NCBI RefSeq assembly: GCF_900116365.1
Contig: NZ_FPAG01000001.1
Coordinates: forward strand, 337,924 to 401,923
Direction of reading: 5' to 3'
Source of the DNA: Zhouia amylolytica
GTDB taxonomy: Bacteria; Bacteroidota; Bacteroidia; Flavobacteriales; Flavobacteriaceae
Length of the DNA: 64,000 nt
The notes beneath the pieces are model-generated. The model saw nothing but the letters and a program-made list of their open reading frames with translations, was not told the origin of the DNA and did not search any database. Positions 51,210 through 59,360 of this stretch are shown here, in pieces. The translations under genes and the position numbers were made by a program. Position 1 is the first letter of the stretch, and every line of letters begins with the position of its first letter.

Positions 51210-53408
51210 GTGAAAATCAGGAAGCGACATATAAGGAATGGGCTATCCCTATTATTCTTAGTTATCATTATAATAATGCTAGCACTTCCTTCCTTTGCTA
51301 AAAACTATTTGATCAAAAACAGCAAAGAACTAGTGGGAAGACAGATTGATATGGAAAAATTAAGTATCAATTACTTTACCAGCACACTGAAAGTTTATAA
51401 TTTTAAAATGTACGAAGCCAATGATAAAGATGTCTTCACTTCCTTTGATACTTTATTAATTAATGCAGCACCATTAAAATATTTCAGCAATGTTAAGGCC
51501 TTGGAGCAATTTTACCTGGAAGGCTTAAGGGTAAATATCTCCAAAAAAGACAGCGTATTTAATTATGATGATCTCATCGCATACCATTCAGTCTCAGATT
51601 CAATTCAGGCAAAACCCTCAGAAAAGGAATCTGTTAAATACTTATTGGAAAACCTCGAATTAAAAAACGCCTCGTTTCTATTTTACAACGCTAATGTTGA
51701 TGATGAAACACGTATTGACAACTTTTCCTTTTTCATCCCGAGAATTAGTTGGGATCAGGAACAGGAAAGTAATGCCAATCTAAAATTCAATTTGGATAAT
51801 AATGGCTACATTGAATCTGATTTTAATATGTTTCCACAAACCGGCGAATTTAATGGAGCCATACGAATCAACGAATTACAGCTCAATTCCTTTTATAAAT
51901 ATGCGGCGCAGTATGCCCGTATTAATACATTGGAAGGTACTGTGAACGCCACTTTTAATTTTAATGGAAATAGTAAAAACCCTAATGAAACTGTTTTATC
52001 AGGTGAAGTAGAAACCCTAAAATTAATGCTAACCGACCAAAACAATCAAAAAATTCTGGGAGGGGAGAAAGTTACTTGTAAATTAAAGAAAATCGACCCA
52101 GCCAAAGCTTCATATATCATAGAATCCCTGAATGTTGAAGAACCTTACATTAAATTCGAGCTTGATACTGTTTCCAATAATCTTTCTCGCATTTTTAATC
52201 CCTTTGAAGATCTTAAGGAGAGTGATGAAAAAAATTCAGAAAATTTGTCTGGTGAAAAGAAAATTTATTACGCTATAAATAATGTAGAGGTTAAAAATGG
52301 AGTCTTAGATTATACCGATAATCTCACCGGAAAGCCATTTGATTACCATCTTAGCGAAATTCTGATAGACACTGACAGTATTAATAGTGAAAGTGAATGG
52401 GTTGAGTTCACTTCCGACATGCTTCTAAATAATAGGGGGACCCTTAAAGCTGAGGTTGGTTTTAATCCTGCCAATTTAAAGAACATGCATCTCGATATTG
52501 CCATTAAAGACTTTTTACTCTCAGACCTCAACATTTATGCGAACTATTATGCCGGACACTCTGTACTGCGTGGTGATATGTTTTATTTTACTGATTCTAA
52601 AATTACCAATGGCATTATAGAAAGCAACAACAACTTATTAATAAAAAATGTTTCTGTTGAAAATATTAAAGGTGGACTTTATTCTTTACCGTTGAAATTT
52701 GCTGTTTTATTGTTAAAAGACAAGAATGGAGACATTGAGCTTACAGTACCAGTTAGAGGTGATTTAAACAAACCTGAAATAGATGTCTGGAAAATTGTTT
52801 GGGCTACCTTAAAAAAGCTCATCTTTAATACCACCAAAAACCCAGTAAAACATTTAGCCCAATTGGTAGATGCAAAACCTAAAGATCTGGAGCAAATTAC
52901 CTTTAAATATCCCGATACAATTATCAACACCGAGCAACAACGAAAATTAGATCTCTTACTACGATTGGAAAAAATTAAACCCGGATTGCAAATTGAGATG
53001 AATTATATTGCGGATAATGATCTGCTTAGAGAAGAAATAGCCAAAGCGAATGGCTTGGACTCCTTAACAAATGCATCTGAGGACACCATTTACGAAAATA
53101 TTAAAACTAATCTTCCAGCTGACAGCCTTTCAAGAGATAGTTTAAGTGTGGAAATTGGTTTAGAAAAATCAAATCTCTCTCCACAACTAGACTCTATAGC
53201 CCAACAATATTCAGATGCTTTAATATTGAATGTAAAAAATTACCTGAAAACAAAACAGCCGGAAACCATCATTAAAGTTCAGAAAGCTGATCAAAAAAAA
53301 CCGGAAAATATAGGAGCTGTAACCCAGTTTAAAATGAAATACACTATGAAAGATAGTTCAGCTGGTAACAAGGAAGAGCTACAGGAAACTCCCTACGATA
53401 AAAATTAG
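51210..53408 (+). CDS. AsmA/DUF748-like envelope protein
   Basis: 732 residues from a GTG start, with one N-terminal membrane helix (LSLLFLVIIIIMLALPSFAK). The periplasmic part has AsmA-like repeats: LIKNSKELVGRQIDMEKLSI, FYLEGLRVNISKKDSVFNYD, YYAINNVEVKNGVLDYTDNL, and SDLNIYANYYAGHSVLRGDM near the conserved C-terminal domain. The final ~150 residues are charged and helical. AsmA-like proteins bridge the two membranes and are linked to lipid transport or outer-membrane assembly in other bacteria. It follows the amidohydrolase by 35 bases. Its connection to the sulfatase set may be only positional. Confidence 0.82.
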   Translation: MKIRKRHIRNGLSLLFLVIIIIMLALPSFAKNYLIKNSKELVGRQIDMEKLSINYFTSTLKVYNFKMYEANDKDVFTSFDTLLINAAPLKYFSNVKALEQFYLEGLRVNISKKDSVFNYDDLIAYHSVSDSIQAKPSEKESVKYLLENLELKNASFLFYNANVDDETRIDNFSFFIPRISWDQEQESNANLKFNLDNNGYIESDFNMFPQTGEFNGAIRINELQLNSFYKYAAQYARINTLEGTVNATFNFNGNSKNPNETVLSGEVETLKLMLTDQNNQKILGGEKVTCKLKKIDPAKASYIIESLNVEEPYIKFELDTVSNNLSRIFNPFEDLKESDEKNSENLSGEKKIYYAINNVEVKNGVLDYTDNLTGKPFDYHLSEILIDTDSINSESEWVEFTSDMLLNNRGTLKAEVGFNPANLKNMHLDIAIKDFLLSDLNIYANYYAGHSVLRGDMFYFTDSKITNGIIESNNNLLIKNVSVENIKGGLYSLPLKFAVLLLKDKNGDIELTVPVRGDLNKPEIDVWKIVWATLKKLIFNTTKNPVKHLAQLVDAKPKDLEQITFKYPDTIINTEQQRKLDLLLRLEKIKPGLQIEMNYIADNDLLREEIAKANGLDSLTNASEDTIYENIKTNLPADSLSRDSLSVEIGLEKSNLSPQLDSIAQQYSDALILNVKNYLKTKQPETIIKVQKADQKKPENIGAVTQFKMKYTMKDSSAGNKEELQETPYDKN

Positions 53409-53434
53409 AGACTCAAGTAATAAAACCCTCTTAT

Positions 53435-53827
53435 CTAAACTCCATTTCGTTGCTTACAACATTTTGAGCAATACCCGGAAATTACACCGTTGAAATTAAT
53501 GGGTTCATAGCCCTCTGGCAATTGAACTCTAAGCTCATTCTTTATACAAATTACATTCTGACACTCAATACATCTAAAGTGAAAATGATTATGCTGATGC
53601 CCATCTTTAGTACAATTACTGCAAAAGGCAAAGTATTGCTTTCCATCATCACCAACAACTTTATGAACGATACCATCCTGACTAAACCTATTTAAAATGC
53701 GATAAATTGTCGCTCTATCCGTATTTAGGCTCATTTGTTCCTGTATCATTTCATGATTTAAGGCCAGCCCCGATTGTTTTAAAATATCTAAAACTTCCTG
53801 TTGCGATTTCGTATTTCTTCTACTCAT
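53435..53827 (-). CDS. Fur family metal-responsive regulator
   Basis: 130 residues. The winged helix contains LALNHEMIQEQMSLNTDRAT followed by IYRILNRFSQDGIVHKV. The metal sites are HQHNHFHFRCIECQNV (His77/79/81/83, Cys86, Cys89) and the C-terminal YCSKCC (Cys120, Cys123, Cys124). The structural zinc pairs CxxC/CxxC are therefore present. An extra CSNC at Cys69-Cys72 is less usual. Fur, Zur and PerR cannot be separated from sequence alone. It is divergent from the gene at 53908, with overlapping promoter boxes between them. Confidence 0.92.
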   Translation of the reverse strand: MSRRNTKSQQEVLDILKQSGLALNHEMIQEQMSLNTDRATIYRILNRFSQDGIVHKVVGDDGKQYFAFCSNCTKDGHQHNHFHFRCIECQNVICIKNELRVQLPEGYEPINFNGVISGYCSKCCKQRNGV

Positions 53828-53843
53828 AATTAACGCGACTATG

Positions 53844-53872
53844 TTGCAATAGCAAATATATTATTATCTTTG
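53844..53872 (+). promoter_or_regulatory. promoter of the DUF2938-like gene (TTG-N18-TATCTTTG)
   Basis: TTG at 53844-53846 and TATCTTTG at 53865-53872, with an 18-base spacer, fit the Bacteroidota consensus. The ATG is at 53908. Confidence 0.6.
53853..53860 (-). promoter_or_regulatory. putative -7 box (TATATTTG) of the fur-like gene
   Basis: On the reverse strand 53860-53853 reads TATATTTG, 25 bases before the start at 53827. It lies inside the spacer of the opposing promoter, so the two units cannot fire at the same time without interference. Confidence 0.5.
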
Positions 53873-53907
53873 AAATCCTAAAATCCCATTAAAATAAAAC
53901 TACGCAA

Positions 53908-54396
53908 ATGGAACTCATTCTCAAAACAACCTTGGTTGGAATTGGCGCTACCATCTTTATGGACCTATACGCCTTAACACTTCGAAATCTTTTTAAAATC
54001 CCTTCATTGAACTACGCCTTACTAGGTAGATGGCTTGGCCATATCCCCAAGGGTAAGTTTTATCATCTGAATATAATTACCGCTACCCCCATTAATAAGG
54101 AGCTTGCTCTTGGTTGGATCGCCCACTACAGCATCGGTATAGGTTTCGCTTTTATTTTAAGACAGACTTATGGCGAAGCATGGTTAAGCGACCCCACTAT
54201 TCTGCCAGCTATTATTATTGGTCTTACAACAATCATTGCCCCTTTCTTTATAATGCAACCCGCATTTGGCTTTGGTGTAGCAGGCTCAAAACTTCCTCAA
54301 CCTAATTTAGTCAGATTAAAAAGTTTACTCACCCATTTAATATATGGTCTTGGATTATATGTAACCGCTAAACTCATTTGGCTTCTTACACTTTAA
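53908..54396 (+). CDS. DUF2938-like membrane protein
   Basis: 162 residues with about four hydrophobic helices. The start TTLVGIGATIFMDLYALTLR, followed by NYALLGRWLGHIPKGKFYH and LALGWIAHYSIGIGFAFIL, matches the DUF2938 family as I recall it. PFFIMQPAFGFGVAGSKLPQ and SLLTHLIYGLGLYVTAKLIW complete the pattern. No catalytic motif is known for this family. It shares its upstream region with the Fur-family gene and has a good own promoter. The function is unknown; control by the Fur protein is possible from the divergent layout. Confidence 0.78.
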   Translation: MELILKTTLVGIGATIFMDLYALTLRNLFKIPSLNYALLGRWLGHIPKGKFYHLNIITATPINKELALGWIAHYSIGIGFAFILRQTYGEAWLSDPTILPAIIIGLTTIIAPFFIMQPAFGFGVAGSKLPQPNLVRLKSLLTHLIYGLGLYVTAKLIWLLTL

Positions 54397-54558
54397 AGCG
54401 CTAAGATGAATAGACGACATTGTAATATATAGTAGGTTATATCTTTCAAAAAACAATTATCATTCTTTCTTTAGGACAAAATATTTTTATGTATTTTTAT
54501 AAAGAGTAACGCAAAACTGCGTGTCTTCATAACTGAAATTCAAAAACTTAATTAATCT

Positions 54559-55212
54559 ATGAAATCAAAATTACTACTAGTCATTGGTTTGGTAATGGTT
54601 GCCTGTGGGAGTAATACCAAAATCACCGGGGCATGGACCAACAAAGAAAAACTAGAAAACAAATCATTCAGCAGTGTTTTCATCGCCGTGCTGTCCTCAA
54701 ATACAGCTGCCAAAACCCTTTTAGAAGATCAGCTCGGTTATGAAGCTCAACAGGCCGGTATCAAGGCAATTAAATCGCACAATACCTTTCGTACGACCTT
54801 TACTAAGGAAAGTAAGCCTTCAAAGGAAGAGTTGCTTTCAGTTATAAGAGGCACCAACTCCGAAACTATTTTTACGGTTGTTCTTAAGGATCAACAAAGC
54901 GAAACTCGTTACGTTCCGGGAACTACAAACTATGCTATGGGCTACGCTCCACTAGGGTATTATGGTTATTATGGCAGTTTCTGGGGATATTATAATAACA
55001 TTTACCCCTATGCCTACGACCCTGGTTATTATACCACAGATAAGGTTTATTACTTAGAGAGTAACCTATATGATGCTAATACGGAAGAACTTTTATGGTC
55101 CGCTCAGTCCAAAACTTACAACCCGTCTGATTTGGATAATTTTGTTGAAGGGTATACCAGTGCTATAATTAAAGAACTCGTTAAGGATGGCGTACTGAAA
55201 TCAATAAAATAA
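54559..55212 (+). CDS. Tyr/Gly-rich lipoprotein of unknown function
   Basis: 217 residues. The lipobox ends at Cys16 (LVMVACGSN). The N-terminal part TKITGAWTNKEKLENKSFSS followed by VFIAVLSSNTAAKTLLEDQL resembles exported proteins of DUF4136-like type, which bind no known ligand. A middle segment is rich in Tyr and Gly (GYAPLGYYGYYGSFWGYYNN), and LYDANTEELLWSAQSKTYNP follows. It is probably membrane-anchored on the periplasmic side. It lies 35 bases before a DUF481-type barrel gene, so co-expression is likely. No function can be assigned. Confidence 0.78.
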   Translation: MKSKLLLVIGLVMVACGSNTKITGAWTNKEKLENKSFSSVFIAVLSSNTAAKTLLEDQLGYEAQQAGIKAIKSHNTFRTTFTKESKPSKEELLSVIRGTNSETIFTVVLKDQQSETRYVPGTTNYAMGYAPLGYYGYYGSFWGYYNNIYPYAYDPGYYTTDKVYYLESNLYDANTEELLWSAQSKTYNPSDLDNFVEGYTSAIIKELVKDGVLKSIK

Positions 55213-55247
55213 ACACTATTAACTGTACAAAAAGATACAAAATAAAC

Positions 55248-56288
55248 ATGAAGTTTTATCAACCAAACAAAGGCGCATTCAAACTTATATATGTTTTTTT
55301 GTGTCTTTTTTTCTTCAAAGCCCATGGGCAAAACGACACCATTACACTGAAGAATCAGGATCGACTTATTGGTGAAATCAAACAAATGTCTAAAGGAGTC
55401 CTTACTATTGAAACTGATTATAGTGATGATGACTTTAAAGTTACATGGGTAGAGATACAACAAATTATAAGTACTCAGGATTTTCTTGTCACTCTCAAGG
55501 ACGGACGCCGAATAAAAGCTTCTCAGATAAGCCATAAAGACAGTTCTGATGAGATTATATTAAAAGAAGAAGATAATAACATTACCACCATTAATGTGGA
55601 AGACATCGTTTTTATACGATCTGTAAAAAAAGATTTCATCTCTCGACTGGATGCCTCCCTTTCTTTTGGGTTTAACTTCACAAAATCAAAAAACCTCAAA
55701 CAGCTAACCGTTAGAAGTACCCTGGGTTATACGGCAAACTTTTGGAGTGTGGAAGGCTCATATAACTCGGTAAGAAGTAATCAGGATGATTCTGATGAAA
55801 TTCATCGTACAGATGCTTATGTTGCCTTTAACTACTTTTTAAAAAAGGATCGTTTTATATTATTTTCGTCGGAGTTCCTGGCTAATACAGAACAACAATT
55901 GGACCTCCGTCTTACTCACAAATTAGGTTTTGGTAAATACTTCGTACACACCAATCAAATGTATTTGGGAACTGGGGGTGGAATTGCTTACAACAATGAA
56001 AATTACTTCAATGATGCCGATGACCGGAAAAGTGCTGAACTTTTCGGGATGGTTGAGGTTAACATGTTCGACTTCGAAAACATCAGTCTACTTTCTAATC
56101 TCACTGTATATCCCAGTTTAACTGAAAGCGGAAGGTGGAGAACTGATTTTAAGGTGGACTTAAAATACGATTTGCCTTTAGAGTTTTTCATCAAATTAGG
56201 CATAACGTATAACTATGACAATCAACCCGTACAGGGATCGGCATATGATGACTACATTTTACAAACCACTTTTGGTTGGGAATTATAA
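55248..56288 (+). CDS. DUF481 domain outer-membrane protein
   Basis: 346 residues with a signal peptide (hydrophobic residues 12-23, ending AHGQ). The N-terminal ~100 residues form a small beta domain, TITLKNQDRLIGEIKQMSKG and LVTLKDGRRIKASQISHK. From about residue 125 a DUF481 beta-barrel follows: LDASLSFGFNFTKSKNLKQL, NYFLKKDRFILFSSEFLANT, LGFGKYFVHTNQMYLGTGGG and the final LQTTFGWEL. DUF481 proteins are salt- or stress-linked outer-membrane barrels of unclear function. The gene is followed after 25 bases by another outer-membrane protein gene. Confidence 0.86.
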   Translation: MKFYQPNKGAFKLIYVFLCLFFFKAHGQNDTITLKNQDRLIGEIKQMSKGVLTIETDYSDDDFKVTWVEIQQIISTQDFLVTLKDGRRIKASQISHKDSSDEIILKEEDNNITTINVEDIVFIRSVKKDFISRLDASLSFGFNFTKSKNLKQLTVRSTLGYTANFWSVEGSYNSVRSNQDDSDEIHRTDAYVAFNYFLKKDRFILFSSEFLANTEQQLDLRLTHKLGFGKYFVHTNQMYLGTGGGIAYNNENYFNDADDRKSAELFGMVEVNMFDFENISLLSNLTVYPSLTESGRWRTDFKVDLKYDLPLEFFIKLGITYNYDNQPVQGSAYDDYILQTTFGWEL

Positions 56289-56313
56289 TTGAACTCCATT
56301 AAAAGGATCGTAA

Positions 56314-57762
56314 ATGAAAAGCTGCAGTAAACTCATAACAATTCTTGTTTTTTTCAGTAACCTGATTGTGTACAGTCAGGATACGCATTATTGGAGTCAG
56401 CAGTTCGGAACAGAATCGGCCTTAATGTCAGGAGCTGTTATAGGCGGTGCAAACGATAATACCATGCTCTTTTACAACCCAGGTGCATTAGGATTTCTGG
56501 ACAACACCTCCATTTCTGTAAATGCGAACGCCTACAGGATTGAAAATATTAGTATCGCAAATGCTTTGGGAGAAAAAGCCAGTTTTAACAGTAAGCAATT
56601 AGGCTCTGTTCCATTATTAGCAGGAGGAATGATTGACACCAAAAATGAAGACTGGAAAATCGCTTATGGTTTCATGGCCCCCGTTAACTTTGATTTTAAA
56701 GCAATCGCCAGGCGTGATGGAAATTTTGACATTATTGCCAATGATGAAAGTCCGGGATTAGAAGAACTTGTTGGCGAATCCAGCATTACCAACAAACTAT
56801 CTGAAATTCTAGTTGCCTTTGGGGTAGCTCACCGATTTAATGACAACTGGTCATTTGGGGTAAGTAATCTCATAACTGTCAGATCACATACATTTAATCG
56901 CAACTATTCGGCATATGTTTTTATGAACGACGCCAATAGCACCCTGGTAGGAGGTAATCTTTCTCAAAATATCGATTACTATAATGTTAGGTATGCGGCA
57001 AAATTGGGTTTATCTTATCAAAAAGGAAACTGGAAAACAGGGCTAACCATTACGACCCCTTCGATAAATTTTATGGGAATAGGAACCGTAGCTTCGAATA
57101 TCGCAGCAAGAAACCTTAAACTTATCGATGATGAAAGAATTAGTGGTGTTGCCACGGATAGACAGGCAGAATTGAAAACCACTTACAAATCGCCATTTTC
57201 GATTTCCGGTGGCGTTAATTACAATAAAGATAAATCTAAAATTGGAATTGCTTTTCAATATTACGCCAGTATCGATGTCTACGATATCATGGATGTTGCC
57301 CCAAATACATTCGTACGACCAGCCTCACTTGCACCAGAATTAACAAGCGATGATTTTATGAGGGCACAGGCAGCGGCCAAAGATGTATTTAATATGGCCG
57401 TTGGATATGAGTACATGCTGAAAAATGATTTATCCCTCTATTTAAGCGGACGTAGTGATTTAACATATTTTGATAAAAGATTGAATGAATCGAATGGAAT
57501 TAAAGCCACCATAAGTGACTGGAATCTATATCACTTTGCTTCCGGTATCACCCTAAAGAAACAAAAAAGTCAATTAAGTCTCGGATTGCTTTACAGTACT
57601 GGCGTTACCAACAATTACGAGCAAAAAGGAAGCTTAAACAATCCGGCTGAAGGAGACCTTTTACAAGGTTCAAGAACCATTACGAAAGCCTCATACAACT
57701 CGTTAGGGTTCTTACTTGGCTATACGTTCTATTTTAAAAAGTTTGAACTTCAGAATGATTAA
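56314..57762 (+). CDS. OmpP1/FadL-like outer-membrane protein
   Basis: 482 residues with a signal peptide (hydrophobic residues 7-20, ending VYSQ). The mature start WSQQFGTESALMSGAVIGGA is followed by NTMLFYNPGALGFLDNTSIS, the typical 'NPA/G' N-terminal hatch of FadL-like barrels. Later strands such as WSFGVSNLITVRS, KIGIAFQYYASIDVYDIMDV and SLGFLLGYTFYFKKFEL match a 14-strand barrel. FadL-type proteins take up hydrophobic compounds. It is last of three envelope genes (54559, 55248, 56314) that run together. Confidence 0.82.
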   Translation: MKSCSKLITILVFFSNLIVYSQDTHYWSQQFGTESALMSGAVIGGANDNTMLFYNPGALGFLDNTSISVNANAYRIENISIANALGEKASFNSKQLGSVPLLAGGMIDTKNEDWKIAYGFMAPVNFDFKAIARRDGNFDIIANDESPGLEELVGESSITNKLSEILVAFGVAHRFNDNWSFGVSNLITVRSHTFNRNYSAYVFMNDANSTLVGGNLSQNIDYYNVRYAAKLGLSYQKGNWKTGLTITTPSINFMGIGTVASNIAARNLKLIDDERISGVATDRQAELKTTYKSPFSISGGVNYNKDKSKIGIAFQYYASIDVYDIMDVAPNTFVRPASLAPELTSDDFMRAQAAAKDVFNMAVGYEYMLKNDLSLYLSGRSDLTYFDKRLNESNGIKATISDWNLYHFASGITLKKQKSQLSLGLLYSTGVTNNYEQKGSLNNPAEGDLLQGSRTITKASYNSLGFLLGYTFYFKKFELQND

Positions 57763-57875
57763 ACTTTAGCCCCGAGCTTCAGTGAAGCCAAACCAATTCA
57801 CAATAACTAAACACCTCACAATCAAAGACCCTTCCAATTTAGAGCTCCTTAAATTTATACGCCGTAACAAGCAAT

Positions 57876-58625
57876 TTAAAAAATCTTGAGAAGTTGTAGC
57901 CCTGTAGCACTTTCAGCTTTTAATACCTCTAGTTGTCCAGACACCTCCTGGTAGAAACAAATACCCAAAAAAGCAAACTTTATACCTCCCTCTGTGGGGA
58001 TGTCTTTAGATCTTAACGCAATTGTACTACTATCAAAATCCTTTCCTATCACTCTGGACTTTGCCATATAGGTTGTAGCGCTCAACGTATCAAAGTCCAT
58101 CCGAACAATCCCAAATCGCAATTCAAAATGTGAGGCATTTCCATAAAATTTAAACTGTTCAATATTAAACTCTGATATACGACAGATATAATTATCCTTA
58201 TCAAAGGTAATCTTACCCATAAGACTGGTGGCAACATCCCTTTTAGGAGTAATTCTAAAATCCAGTAACAACTTGCATCCGGCATCAGATTTTAACCCAT
58301 TGCCTACTGTTCGTTTACCACGTTCCGACAAAACATCACAAACCTTTATTTCTTGAAATAATCTCATCATTCTACCATGTAAAGTAGGATCCTTATAATG
58401 TATTAAAAAAGGATGCAGACTGTTTTTAAAAACTTTTTTGGCACGTGAGCAGAGACCAAACTCACTGCTGTTTTCCCGTACTCTTTTCATTTTTGGAGAT
58501 TTCTTTATAGCCTCCGAGTTAAAGCCTCCACCGGCTTTTCGAGCTACCGGAACACCTTTTCGATAATAAAAATTAATATCGCCAATAGTGCCTGTTAATT
58601 TAATAATGCCTTTTTGCTTTGCCAT
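57876..58625 (-). CDS. Bacteroidota conserved protein of unknown function (MAKQKG...GTIGD type)
   Basis: 249 residues from the ATG at 58625. The open frame reaches 58664, but the protein family I recall begins MAKQKGIIKLTGTIGDINFY, so the later start is chosen. The N-terminal half is basic (RKGVPVARKAGGGFNSEAIK followed by KSPKMKRVRENSSEFGLC) and the C-terminal half forms beta strands. I recall similar proteins in many Bacteroidota, often as several copies per genome, but no role is known; a phage- or island-related origin is possible. No signal peptide is seen. An AT-rich tract with repeats lies directly upstream. Confidence 0.72.
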   Translation of the reverse strand: MAKQKGIIKLTGTIGDINFYYRKGVPVARKAGGGFNSEAIKKSPKMKRVRENSSEFGLCSRAKKVFKNSLHPFLIHYKDPTLHGRMMRLFQEIKVCDVLSERGKRTVGNGLKSDAGCKLLLDFRITPKRDVATSLMGKITFDKDNYICRISEFNIEQFKFYGNASHFELRFGIVRMDFDTLSATTYMAKSRVIGKDFDSSTIALRSKDIPTEGGIKFAFLGICFYQEVSGQLEVLKAESATGLQLLKIF

Positions 58626-59127
58626 GCCAATAAAGTTTGGTTCAGTCAATATATAAATATACATAGAATATATTTATAGTATATATACATCGTATTTATA
58701 ACATGTATATAGCGTATATATAGCGTCTTTTATATATTTCAAAATCTGACTATCATGTAATCATCTGAGACAGTAAACACGAAAAAGAAAAAACGACTTA
58801 AGCCCTTTGAAGTGCGCGTTTGGAACAATTCAGACAGACTGGTATTGAGGGGCCTATTCCCATCGGGACTCACTTAGAAAATAAAAAAGTAATAATTAAA
58901 TAGTTTTATCCGATTTAATGACGTTACTTTGCACAGCTTTAGCAACATAGAGCACAAGGGCTAGCAATTTTTTATTCTTCACACAATAATTTATTCCTAA
59001 TTTTTGATTCTTTGCTGGGTAACTATTGATGTTATCGTCAATTGTTCGCAAGAGGGTTTATACTACTTCTTAAGGCAATTTGTATGAATACATCAATATA
59101 ATTTGAACATTTTAAATTTAATATACA
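58626..59127. other. 502-base region with AT-rich repeat tract, a broken frame and the csp leader
   Basis: From 58650 to 58735 the DNA is almost pure A/T with repeated TATATAGCGT (58706-58715 and 58717-58726). From 58761 to 58877 an open stretch of 39 codons (RLKPFEVRVWNNSDRLVLRG in its middle) looks protein-like but follows ATG-TAA directly and has no start of its own. The last 200 bases are probably the leader and promoter region of the cold-shock gene. Confidence 0.4.
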
Positions 59128-59322
59128 ATGAAACAAGGAACAGTAAAGTTCTTTAACAGAACCAAGGGATTTGGATTTATCACAACAACTGACTCTAACG
59201 AAGATATCTTCGTTCATGAAAGCGGATTAATTGACAATATCAGTGATAATGACAAAGTACAATTTGAGACCGAAAGAGGAAAAAAAGGCCTTAACGCAGT
59301 AAACGTTGAAATCATCGACTAA
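59128..59322 (+). CDS. cold-shock protein (CspA-like)
   Basis: 64 residues, a single cold-shock OB-fold domain. RNP1 is KGFGFITT and RNP2 is DIFVHES, both intact, with the usual opening MKQGTVKFFNRTKGFGF. It binds single-stranded RNA or DNA and acts as an RNA chaperone. No gene lies in the 250 bases upstream, which agrees with the long leader of cold-shock mRNAs but does not prove it. A strong terminator follows 10 bases after the stop, so the gene is monocistronic. Confidence 0.95.
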   Translation: MKQGTVKFFNRTKGFGFITTTDSNEDIFVHESGLIDNISDNDKVQFETERGKKGLNAVNVEIID

Positions 59323-59332
59323 CTGATAAATG

Positions 59333-59360
59333 AAAGGCCATCTTTTAGATGGCCTTTTTT
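59333..59360 (+). terminator. terminator after the cold-shock gene
   Basis: AAAGGCCATC (59333-59342) and GATGGCCTTT (59348-59357) form a perfect 10-bp stem with a five-base loop, followed by further T. It touches the stop of the convergent EEP nuclease gene (59359). Confidence 0.88.

Noticed and set aside
55116-55535. Minus-strand open frame of 139 codons
   Set aside because: Covers the ends of two real genes on the other strand and lacks any family pattern.
58626-58664. Longer N-terminus of the 57876 protein
   Set aside because: The extra 13 residues come from the AT-rich upstream tract; the family starts at MAKQKG.
58664-58740. Possible CRISPR or tandem-repeat array
   Set aside because: Only two ten-base copies in a low-complexity A/T tract, with no spacers of regular length.
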